Source: an uncultured Bacteroides sp. (lineage in GTDB: Bacteria; Bacteroidota; Bacteroidia; Chitinophagales; Chitinophagaceae). Taken from it: 59,174 nucleotides of DNA. The notes under the pieces are model-generated. The model did not search any database. It was not told the DNA's origin and saw only the letters and a list, made by a program, of their open reading frames with translations. The translations under genes and the position numbers were made by a program. The stretch lies in NCBI GenBank assembly GCA_902168085.1, contig CABHOP010000064.1, positions 1 through 59,174 of the forward strand, written 5' to 3'. This document shows positions 8,641-15,592 of this stretch, one piece after another. Position 1 is the stretch's first letter. Every line of letters begins with the position of its first letter.

Positions 8641-8667
8641 TATAGGGCACACAGCGTATGCCCTATA
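8641..8667. other. Intergenic hairpin
   Basis: TATAGGGCA pairs with TGCCCTATA around a 9-nt loop. It has no T run and lies in the gap after the 8353 gene. A second stem (TCCTGAT/ATCAGGA, 8692-8711) overlaps the stop of the next minus-strand gene. Confidence 0.5.
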
Positions 8668-8705
8668 GCGGAATTGAAATGATTATACTGCTCCTGATGA
8701 AAGTA

Positions 8706-8903
8706 TCAGGAAGCTACTTTTTGCATTTCTGTGCCTTGCATGATGGGCACAATTTCGCACACCTGGTTCATGCCGGCTTTCCCCAAATTGTAGGCTTCCT
8801 GTATGGCTTGTTGTAGCTCGGCATACAGTCCGTTGCCATGCAGCGGGCAGGCAATTTTCAGAAAGGCATTGTCTACCAGTTGTTTGAGGATGTTATCTTT
8901 CAT
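8706..8903 (-). CDS. Small hypothetical protein, 65 aa
   Basis: I do not recognise this protein. From the ATG at 8903 (MKDNILKQL) it is 65 aa, with amphipathic helices, two Cys (ACPLHGNG and QVCEIVP) and no signal peptide. An in-frame extension to 8975 is possible, but its residues look like leader. It is downstream of yceI on the same strand and separated from it by the yceI terminator (8997-9016), so it is probably transcribed on its own. No function can be given. Confidence 0.5.
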   Translation of the reverse strand: MKDNILKQLVDNAFLKIACPLHGNGLYAELQQAIQEAYNLGKAGMNQVCEIVPIMQGTEMQKVAS

Positions 8904-8996
8904 ATTGCCGGTTTTAGTTTGTGGATAATGGGCAGATAGTTTAAATACCGTGCCATATGATGCGTGAACGGCCATTATGTGAATAAAAAAAGAAAA

Positions 8997-9016
8997 CGGC
9001 CCGGAATACCGAGCCG
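8997..9016 (-). terminator. Rho-independent terminator of yceI
   Basis: On the minus strand CGGCTCGG pairs with CCGGGCCG (one T-G pair) around TATT and is followed by TTTTCTTTTTTT. Confidence 0.8.
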
Positions 9017-9045
9017 CTTACTAATAAACCCCACTATGCAAAGTC

Positions 9046-9633
9046 TTAACCTTTCTGTTGTGCGAATTCCACCCTTATTTCCATTTCCACTTCATCGCCT
9101 ACTACTGCGCCGCCAGCTTCTGTCATGGCACCCCATTTCAGCCCGAAATCTTTACGGTTTATTTTGCCTGTAGCCTTAAAACCTGCCTTTACATTACCCC
9201 AAGGGTCTTTTACAGTACCACCATATACTACAGCGAATTTTACTTTCTTCGTTACATCGCGGATGGTCAGGTTGCCTTCCAGCGCATATTTATTGCCAGA
9301 TACTTTTTTGAAAGAAGTGCTAATAAATGTCATTTTAGGATATTTCTCGGCATTGAAGAAGTCATCGCTCTTCAGGTGCGCGTCGCGTTTTTCCTCATCA
9401 GTATTGATGCTGTTCACATCTACATTGAAGTTGATGGTTGCATTATTGAAATCGGCAGTTGGTGCATTTACACTACCATCGAATATTTTGAAAGTACCGT
9501 CTACCTCAGAAATAACAAGGTGCTGCACATTGAACTTAACCGAAGAGTGGCTGCGGTCCAGGTTCCATTTGCCTTGCGCAAAAGATGTAACGGATGCCAG
9601 TGCTAAGGCAGAAAGGAGAACTAATTTTTTCAT
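9046..9633 (-). CDS. YceI-family periplasmic lipid-binding-like protein
   Basis: This 195-aa protein starts with a type I signal peptide (MKKLVLLSALALASVTSFAQ). The mature part matches YceI: W-x-L-D-x-x-H-S-S-V-K-F at its start, the middle DEEKRDAHLKSDDFFNAEKYP block, and the late WGAMTEAGGAVVGDEVEM region. YceI proteins form a lipocalin-like barrel that binds isoprenoid chains. The start is the ATG at 9633, since the upstream 22 residues are leader. A full promoter (9668-9700) with a palindrome over its -7 box lies upstream, and a terminator follows. It is likely a monocistronic, possibly regulated, gene. Confidence 0.92.
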   Translation of the reverse strand: MKKLVLLSALALASVTSFAQGKWNLDRSHSSVKFNVQHLVISEVDGTFKIFDGSVNAPTADFNNATINFNVDVNSINTDEEKRDAHLKSDDFFNAEKYPKMTFISTSFKKVSGNKYALEGNLTIRDVTKKVKFAVVYGGTVKDPWGNVKAGFKATGKINRKDFGLKWGAMTEAGGAVVGDEVEMEIRVEFAQQKG

Positions 9634-9667
9634 ACTGTCTTTGTTTTTATAATTGATGTTTGCACAA

Positions 9668-9700
9668 CAAATGTACGTACATGTATTTTCAAAAACCAAA
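9668..9700 (-). promoter_or_regulatory. Promoter of yceI with overlapping palindrome
   Basis: On the minus strand the -33 TTTG (9697-9700) and the -7 TACATTTG (9668-9675) are separated by 21 nt, a good Bacteroidota promoter. The 12-bp perfect palindrome ATGTACGTACAT (9671-9682) covers part of the -7 box, so a dimeric repressor could act here. Confidence 0.7.
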
Positions 9701-9756
9701 TAATTTTCATTTATATAGCTATGTACGCGTTAAATAATACCAGATATTTGCCCGCT

Positions 9757-10317
9757 ATGGAACATGAACCAGTGATAATAGAAACCGAACGGATGCGCCT
9801 GCAACTGTTGACCCCGGAGTATTACAACCATCTTTTTACTACCTATACCGATGCCGAGATAATGGCACGACTGGGTTGGCGCAGTGTGAAAGACTATGAA
9901 ACAGAGAAGGGGAAATACCTGAAAGGCATGACCACCTATCACATCAGCTTTCGCAATTTCCTGATGATAGATAAGATAACGGGGTGGGCCATAGGCCGCA
10001 TCGGCTACCATACCTGGGTGGCAAAGCACAACCGGGCAGAAATAGGCTATGCCATGCACGAAGACTATAATAAAGGGAAGGGCTACATGACCGAGGCTAT
10101 GGCCGCAGTGCTGAAATACGGATTTGAAGAGATGAACCTGCACCGGGTAGAGGCGATGATAGGCCCATCGAATGTGCCATCCATCAGGCTGGTGCAGCGC
10201 TTTGGTTTTGAGCAGGAAGGTATATTGCGCGGGCATTACCTGGTGGATGATGTCTATCAGGATTCGGTATGTTGGGGGCTGCTGCGAAATGATTATGAAG
10301 GGTCGGAACGCAAATAA
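9757..10317 (+). CDS. RimJ/RimL-type GNAT acetyltransferase
   Basis: This protein of about 186 aa begins with the pattern typical of this subgroup: IIETERMRLQLLTPEYY. It continues with IGRIGYHTW, the acetyl-CoA loop region EIGYAMHEDYNKGKGYMTEA, and the C-terminal NLHRVEAMIGPSNVPSIRL block (N-x-x-S/A-x-R-L). Family members acetylate protein N-termini or small amines; the target here is unknown. The start is placed at the ATG at 9757 (MEHEPVI); an ATG at 9721 would add 12 residues unlike the family. A -7-like GATATTTG ends 6 nt before 9757, which would favour the later start. Confidence 0.88.
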   Translation: MEHEPVIIETERMRLQLLTPEYYNHLFTTYTDAEIMARLGWRSVKDYETEKGKYLKGMTTYHISFRNFLMIDKITGWAIGRIGYHTWVAKHNRAEIGYAMHEDYNKGKGYMTEAMAAVLKYGFEEMNLHRVEAMIGPSNVPSIRLVQRFGFEQEGILRGHYLVDDVYQDSVCWGLLRNDYEGSERK

Positions 10318-10369
10318 CTGATAGTGGGCATTTTCTGCGCGAAGGCTATATTAATCAACAATTTTCATG

Positions 10370-10377
10370 TAGGTTTG
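10370..10377 (+). promoter_or_regulatory. -7 promoter element for the acyl-CoA dehydrogenase gene
   Basis: TAGGTTTG is a full TAnnTTTG match, 39 nt before the ATG at 10417. I see no TTG at the -33 position. Confidence 0.5.
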
Positions 10378-10416
10378 CAGCACATTTTCCACAAACAACT
10401 GCATATTTTTTAGAAT

Positions 10417-11559
10417 ATGAATTTTCAACTTACGGAAGAACAAAAATCGGTGCAACTGGCCGCACGCGATTTTGCAAAGAACAAATTGCTGCCAGGCGTT
10501 ATAGAGCGCGACGAACACCAGAAGTTTCCTGCAGAACAGATAAAAGAACTGGGCGAGCTGGGCTTTATGGGTATGATGGTAGACCCTAAGTATGGCGGGT
10601 CGGGCATGGATACGGTATCGTATGTGCTGGCAATGGAAGAAATATCTAAAATAGATGCTTCTGCTTCCGTATGTATGAGTGTAAACAACTCGCTGGTATG
10701 CTGGGGCCTTGAAAAATATGGCACCGAAGAGCAAAAGCAAGAGTACCTGACCCAACTGGCCAGCGGCCAGAAGATAGGCGCCTTCCTGCTGAGCGAACCT
10801 GAGGCTGGCTCAGACGCCACATCTCAACGCACTACTGCGGAAGATATGGGCGACTACTACCTGCTGAATGGTACGAAGAACTGGATCACCAACGGTAGCA
10901 CCGCATCTTACTACCTGGTAATAGCACAAACATACCCTGATAAAAAGCATAAAGGCATCAATGCCCTGATAGTACATAAAGACTGGCCGGGCGTAACCGT
11001 AGGCGCAAAAGAAAACAAACTGGGCATACGTGGCAGCGATACGCACACCATCATGTTTCAGGATGTGAAAGTGCCTAAGGCCAACCGTATAGGTGACGAT
11101 GGTTTTGGTTTCACCTTTGCCATGAAAGTACTGGCAGGTGGCCGCATAGGTATTGCTGCACAGGCACTGGGTATTGCCAGTGGTGCTTACGAGCTGGCAG
11201 TGAAATATTCTAAGGAGCGTAAAGCATTCGGTACAGAAATATCAAATCACCAGGCTATCGCCTTCAAACTGGCAGATATGGCTACGGCTATAGAAGGTGC
11301 CAGGCTGATGGTAATAAAATCGGCATGGACAAAAGACCAGGGCGAAGACTATACCCTGAGTGCATCTATGGCAAAACTGTATGCATCTGAAATAGCACAG
11401 TGGGTAACCAACGAAGCGGTGCAGATACACGGCGGTTACGGTTATGTAAAAGACTTCCACGTAGAGCGCCTGCTGCGCGATGCGAAGATCACGCAGATAT
11501 ACGAAGGTACCAGCGAGGTACAGAAAATCGTTATCAGCCGGACGATACTGAAAGACTAG
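10417..11559 (+). CDS. Acyl-CoA dehydrogenase (short/medium-chain type)
   Basis: This 380-aa flavoenzyme oxidises acyl-CoA to trans-2-enoyl-CoA in fatty-acid or branched-chain amino-acid breakdown and passes electrons to ETF. The N-terminal helical domain, the middle domain (GAFLLSEPEAGSD and NGTKNWITNG) and the C-terminal domain are all present. The likely catalytic base is Glu363 in QIYEGTSEVQ, the position used by butyryl- and medium-chain dehydrogenases. The length is normal. It is monocistronic, with a -7 box upstream and a terminator downstream (11581-11603). The chain-length preference cannot be read from the sequence. Confidence 0.95.
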   Translation: MNFQLTEEQKSVQLAARDFAKNKLLPGVIERDEHQKFPAEQIKELGELGFMGMMVDPKYGGSGMDTVSYVLAMEEISKIDASASVCMSVNNSLVCWGLEKYGTEEQKQEYLTQLASGQKIGAFLLSEPEAGSDATSQRTTAEDMGDYYLLNGTKNWITNGSTASYYLVIAQTYPDKKHKGINALIVHKDWPGVTVGAKENKLGIRGSDTHTIMFQDVKVPKANRIGDDGFGFTFAMKVLAGGRIGIAAQALGIASGAYELAVKYSKERKAFGTEISNHQAIAFKLADMATAIEGARLMVIKSAWTKDQGEDYTLSASMAKLYASEIAQWVTNEAVQIHGGYGYVKDFHVERLLRDAKITQIYEGTSEVQKIVISRTILKD

Positions 11560-11580
11560 TGTAGCATATTAAATTTCAAA

Positions 11581-11603
11581 ACGGGGCCTTTTAAAGGCCC
11601 CGT
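11581..11603 (+). terminator. Rho-independent terminator after the acyl-CoA dehydrogenase gene
   Basis: ACGGGGCCTTT pairs with AAAGGCCCCGT and is followed by TTTTTTG. Confidence 0.85.
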
Positions 11604-11634
11604 TTTTTTGTTATATTTATTGAAAATGTATCGT

Positions 11635-12015
11635 ATGAGAAAGATCATCCCAACCGTTTTCTTCGTAGCAGCTACATTAACAGGCATGGCAGCATCTGTA
11701 GTGAAAAATGCCGTGACCGTAAGTGCAGCAAAAGGCACCAGTATTACGAAAGCTCAATTGATGGCTGATATGAATCTGCATCTTACAGCCGACTTTAATG
11801 AATATACGATTCAAAGTTTCGAGTTTGCCTATTTGCCCAAAGGAGGCAATGTACAGGATATGTATGTTGTAAATGGTAGCTCGCTTGCCGGAGGCGAATT
11901 GGAAAAAACTATAAAGAATATGAAAGAAGGCGACCGGCTTTATTTTGAAAATATTACGCTGGCATCTGCAGATGGTAAAATTATTCAAACCAATGCAGCA
12001 ATAGAGATAAAATAA
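11635..12015 (+). CDS. Secreted protein with a GldM C-terminal-like domain
   Basis: This protein of about 126 aa has a signal sequence (MRKIIPTVFFVAATLTGMAA). Nearly all of the mature part resembles the C-terminal beta-domain repeat of GldM, a periplasmic ring protein of gliding motility and T9SS. The pattern is I-x-S-F-E-F-x-Y-x-P-K-G, then a V-x-G-x-x-L element, then K-x-G-D-R-L-Y-F-E-N-I followed by a short DGK hairpin. It is a free-standing domain with no GldM N-terminal membrane region. An ATG at 11626 is an alternative start. The next gene carries the same domain, which suggests duplication. Confidence 0.65.
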   Translation: MRKIIPTVFFVAATLTGMAASVVKNAVTVSAAKGTSITKAQLMADMNLHLTADFNEYTIQSFEFAYLPKGGNVQDMYVVNGSSLAGGELEKTIKNMKEGDRLYFENITLASADGKIIQTNAAIEIK

Positions 12016-12143
12016 AGATATGGCTAGGTAGTTTAGCAAAAGAATGTAAAACGTGGGTAAAATGTGGACTACAAGGCTTAAATGAGGGTTAAAATTGCGA
12101 CGGAATTGATTGCTATATGCCGCAGGTTCTTTATTTTTAGTAG

Positions 12144-12884
12144 ATGTGGAAGTTGTTATTTATCCCCTCCTTTTTATGTATTCCATTCGGTGCTTATTGC
12201 CAGTCGGCAGGTGCAGATGGTACGTCGCCGGAGGTTGTGAGCAAGACGAAAGAAGGTAAGACTACGGTTACCATCATCAAACTGAAAAAACCGGGTGAAG
12301 AGCCGGCCAAAGAGCAAGATAAAAAGCTGATAGCCTCGAACGTAAAAGATAAACCATCGCAAACGGGTGGAGATGTTGTAAGCAAAACATCGGATGGCAA
12401 GACCACCGTTACCATCATTAAAAAAGCAAAGCCGGCAGATACGGTTGCCACAGCAGCAACTACGAAGAAAGGCGAGAAAGCAAAAACTGCCGCTGCACCA
12501 GCACCTGCTGCAAAACCGGAAGTGGCTAAAGTGCTGCAGGAACTGCCGGAGGTGAAAGCCAGGAAGCGCAATGACAAGCACGCCGTATTTGTAAGCCGCG
12601 ATGCAGACGACCTGGTAACGGTGCAACAATTGCTGGATGACCCTAAACTATACCTGAAAGGCTATGCTATAGACAGCTTCGAGTTTTATTATGTGCCGAA
12701 GCAGAATGATTACGTAATGGGCTATGCCATAAAAGGTGATAACTTTATAAACGACCAGGTAAAGGTAATACTGGCACAGGCAGAAGCCGGTGATAAAATA
12801 TATTTCAAGCGTATTTATGCATCAGACGCCAACACGAAGACCCCTGCGCTATCGGGGCTGAATGTGGATGTGCTGATAAAATAA
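12144..12884 (+). CDS. Secreted protein: duplicated N-terminal motif and GldM-C-like domain
   Basis: This 246-aa protein has a signal peptide ending near YCQS. The N-terminal region contains two copies of a 20-residue motif with the core VVSKT-x-x-GKTTVTIIK (about residues 31-50 and 80-99). A low-complexity Ala/Lys/Pro linker follows (about 100-135). The last 85 residues match the GldM-C-like pattern of the preceding gene: YAIDSFEFYYVPK, an IKGDNF element and GDKIYFKRIYA. It may therefore be an exported partner of the T9SS/gliding apparatus. It is not in a gld operon. The domain call is from pattern, not search. Confidence 0.6.
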   Translation: MWKLLFIPSFLCIPFGAYCQSAGADGTSPEVVSKTKEGKTTVTIIKLKKPGEEPAKEQDKKLIASNVKDKPSQTGGDVVSKTSDGKTTVTIIKKAKPADTVATAATTKKGEKAKTAAAPAPAAKPEVAKVLQELPEVKARKRNDKHAVFVSRDADDLVTVQQLLDDPKLYLKGYAIDSFEFYYVPKQNDYVMGYAIKGDNFINDQVKVILAQAEAGDKIYFKRIYASDANTKTPALSGLNVDVLIK

Positions 12885-12914
12885 ATCGTGAGGATAATTT
12901 GAGTGTATATAGAC

Positions 12915-12942
12915 AAGCGGCGGGCTATGCAGTCCGCCGCTT
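12915..12942. terminator. Terminator between convergent genes at 12884 and 12958
   Basis: AAGCGGCGG pairs with CCGCCGCTT around a 10-nt loop and is followed by ATTTTTTC on the plus strand. It ends the 12144-12884 transcript. Confidence 0.8.
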
Positions 12943-12957
12943 ATTTTTTCATTATGC

Positions 12958-13908
12958 TTACGGTATCACCTTGTCGTCTATTAACTGACGGGCGAGTATA
13001 TAGCTATACACATCGGCACCTATACGGTTTACATGGCCATTGTTTACAAAGTAGGCAGGGCTATCGCACATGGGCAGCAAATCGTGCCTGTAGAAGGGCA
13101 GCTTGTTTTGCACGGCTACCTGTGCATAATAGTTGAGGATAGTATCCGCATTGCTGATGTTTTCTATATTGTTCCGCCTGAATTCAGGCGCGTAGGTGAG
13201 CACCAGCCTGATGTTCTTTTCCCTGCATAGTGCAATGAGATCGTTGAGCATTTTCTTCCCCTTGTCTTGCACGTCTATCGTTTGCGCAGGCCCCAGGCTA
13301 TCGCGGGGGATAGTGACGGCAGTATTGCTTACATACCCTTTGTATAGAAAGTCGTCATCGGCTATATCATCGCGGTTGCGGATGGTTTGTAGTACGATGC
13401 TTTTATAGTAATCGTCCAATGCTGTAAGCCTGAAGAAAGGGAATATTTTGTACATCCCCGTATGTACCCCTTCCGAGCGCAACATCTTATCTATCGGCTC
13501 CAGGTGGTTGACCGTGATATAGGTAGGGTAGTAAGCTACAGCATGATGCACTTCCAGTGCAAAATAGTCGAGCGCCAAAATGATATAAGCAGGTGGGCGG
13601 TGCTGTAGCAGGTAAGCATCTAAAATGCTTTTTATCTCGGAGATATGCGCACCACTGGCGCCTGCATTGTACGAGTTCAGCCCGGTAATGCTGTCTATGA
13701 TGCGCGGGTTCACCGTATTTTTCATGCGCGATGAGCCAAGCAGCAATATATCATATCGCGTGGTGTCTTCCCGGAAGATAAATTCGTTTTTGCGTATGCT
13801 GTTGAAGAATTTTTTATCTGCATCTATGATGATGATATAGGCTATCCATGTAATGGCAAGGCCTGCCACCAATGCTACTGCCAATCGAAAAATATAGTTC
13901 TGCTTCAT
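12958..13908 (-). CDS. Membrane-anchored SGNH-like protein of an O-acetylation pair
   Basis: This 316-aa protein has one N-terminal membrane helix (about residues 8-28) and an extracytoplasmic domain. It shows SGNH-hydrolase-like signs: LLLGSSRMKNTV (likely block I serine, about 55-66), NAGASG, and a C-terminal NNGHVNRIGADVYS containing the block V histidine. Proteins of this layout (AlgX/AlgJ/DltD-like) transfer acyl groups from an MBOAT partner to a surface polymer. It starts 10 nt after the MBOAT stop and must be co-transcribed with it. No polysaccharide genes are nearby, so the acceptor is unknown. Confidence 0.75.
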   Translation of the reverse strand: MKQNYIFRLAVALVAGLAITWIAYIIIIDADKKFFNSIRKNEFIFREDTTRYDILLLGSSRMKNTVNPRIIDSITGLNSYNAGASGAHISEIKSILDAYLLQHRPPAYIILALDYFALEVHHAVAYYPTYITVNHLEPIDKMLRSEGVHTGMYKIFPFFRLTALDDYYKSIVLQTIRNRDDIADDDFLYKGYVSNTAVTIPRDSLGPAQTIDVQDKGKKMLNDLIALCREKNIRLVLTYAPEFRRNNIENISNADTILNYYAQVAVQNKLPFYRHDLLPMCDSPAYFVNNGHVNRIGADVYSYILARQLIDDKVIP

Positions 13909-13918
13909 AGGGCCGCGC

Positions 13919-15442
13919 TTAGAATTGGAAGTAAATAAAGCTTTCGTTCACAAACACCCCTACCGTGATGATGGCGAATACCAGGAATGCCAGCATGGCC
14001 ATATCGCGCACGGGCTTGTTATTATATTCGGTCAGCAATGGCTGGTTCTTCTTCTCTATCCAGAACATATAGGTGCACCCCAGCACCACCAGCACCAGGC
14101 TGGTAATGCCAAAGCCGGTACGGTTGTTCGATTCCATCAGCATCCAGTTGAAAGCAGTTGGCGCATGCAGGGTGCCTATCTGGTTGATGATAGTGAATGC
14201 CTGCCCCACATTCTGCGCCCGGAAGAATATCCATGCAAAGCATACACAAACAAAAGTGAGCAGCCAGCCACCCGCACGCCATGCCCAATTGCTGCGCTGC
14301 ATATCCTTTTCGGTAGCATACCTGTTGAAGAGGATGAACGATACCTGGTACACAGCATGCAGGGCACCCCATATAATGAAAGTCCAGTTGGCGCCATGCC
14401 ATATGCCCGATACCATAAAGACAATGGCGATATTGAGCAGGTAGCGTGCGAAGGCTACGCGGTTGCCACCCAGTGGTTTGTACAGGTAGTCTCGAAACCA
14501 GGTAGATAGCGAGATATGCCATTTCTCCCAAAACTCTTTGATATTGGTAGCAAAATAGGGACGGCGGAAATTTACCATCAGGTCGAAACCCATAACACGT
14601 GCCGCACCGATGGCTATATCTGAATAGCCGGAGAAGTCGCAATATATCTGTATGGCAAAGTAGATGGTGGCAATTACCAGGTTCAGCCAGTGATAATTTT
14701 CAGGGTCGCCATAAACCATGTTCACATAAATAGAAAGCCGGTCGGCAATCACTACTTTTTTAAACAAGCCCCATGCCATTAGCCGCAGGCCCACTATCAG
14801 GTTCTCTGCGGAAAAGTGTTTGCGCTCGTGAAACTGATGCAGGATGTTTTGCGGCCGCTCGATAGGCCCTGCCACCAATTGCGGGTAAAACATCACATAC
14901 AAGGCATAAATACCAAAGTGCCTTTCCGCCTTCTGGTTGCCACGATATACCTCTATGGTATAGCTCATGGCCTGGAAGGTGTGGAATGAAAGGCCTATAG
15001 GCAGTATAATGGTTTGAAGGATATCGAGGTCGGTACCCAGCCAACTGTTTAATGCGGTATTGATGACGTTATTGCCCTCTATTATCTGCGCTGATATCCA
15101 AAGCTCCTTGAGTATCGGTATGTGAAAGGGAAGTACATCGTTGAGGTTGGTAATGATAAAATCGTAGTATTTGAAAAAGCACAGGAAGCCGATATTGGCA
15201 ATGAGGCTGATAATGAGGTACTGCTTTCGCCGCTGCCCCTGTGCCTGTTCTATATATATACCGGCGAAGTAGTCGATAACGATAGTGACCACCAGTATTA
15301 GTACATATATGGGCAGGAAAGCCATATAGAACAGGAAGCTGGCCATCAACAGGTGAAACCACCGCAACCGGTGCGGCAGCAGGAAATATATCAGGGTGAC
15401 TATGGGGAAGAATAATAAAAACTGGTACGAGTTAAAAAGCAT
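13919..15442 (-). CDS. MBOAT O-acyltransferase (AlgI/DltB type)
   Basis: This 507-aa protein has about ten membrane helices and belongs to the membrane-bound O-acyltransferase family. Key segments are visible: YFAGIYIEQAQ near the N-terminus, the FPQLVAGPIER block, DFSGYSDIAIG, WEKWHISLSTWFRDYLYKPLGG, and SGIWHGANWTFIIWGALHA, whose His is the conserved catalytic residue. Such proteins move acetyl groups across the membrane to modify an exported polysaccharide. It forms an operon with the SGNH-like gene downstream. Length and order match the alginate O-acetylation system, but the polymer cannot be deduced. Confidence 0.92.
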   Translation of the reverse strand: MLFNSYQFLLFFPIVTLIYFLLPHRLRWFHLLMASFLFYMAFLPIYVLILVVTIVIDYFAGIYIEQAQGQRRKQYLIISLIANIGFLCFFKYYDFIITNLNDVLPFHIPILKELWISAQIIEGNNVINTALNSWLGTDLDILQTIILPIGLSFHTFQAMSYTIEVYRGNQKAERHFGIYALYVMFYPQLVAGPIERPQNILHQFHERKHFSAENLIVGLRLMAWGLFKKVVIADRLSIYVNMVYGDPENYHWLNLVIATIYFAIQIYCDFSGYSDIAIGAARVMGFDLMVNFRRPYFATNIKEFWEKWHISLSTWFRDYLYKPLGGNRVAFARYLLNIAIVFMVSGIWHGANWTFIIWGALHAVYQVSFILFNRYATEKDMQRSNWAWRAGGWLLTFVCVCFAWIFFRAQNVGQAFTIINQIGTLHAPTAFNWMLMESNNRTGFGITSLVLVVLGCTYMFWIEKKNQPLLTEYNNKPVRDMAMLAFLVFAIITVGVFVNESFIYFQF

Positions 15443-15530
15443 GCGTTTGCTGAAATGATTGTAAAAGTAATGGCGCGTGTTTGTATCTACAATAGATTGA
15501 AGTACATAACAATACGTTAATATATTAATA

Positions 15531-15564
15531 TTTGATTAGTTCTGAACTATTAAACGTATCTTTG
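15531..15564 (+). promoter_or_regulatory. Promoter of the DEAD-box helicase gene
   Basis: TTTG (15531-15534) and TATCTTTG (15557-15564) are separated by 22 nt, matching the -33/-7 Bacteroidota promoter. The ATG at 15593 follows 28 nt later. Confidence 0.65.
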
Positions 15565-15592
15565 CGCCTCATTTTACAAAAGTTCTTTTTTA

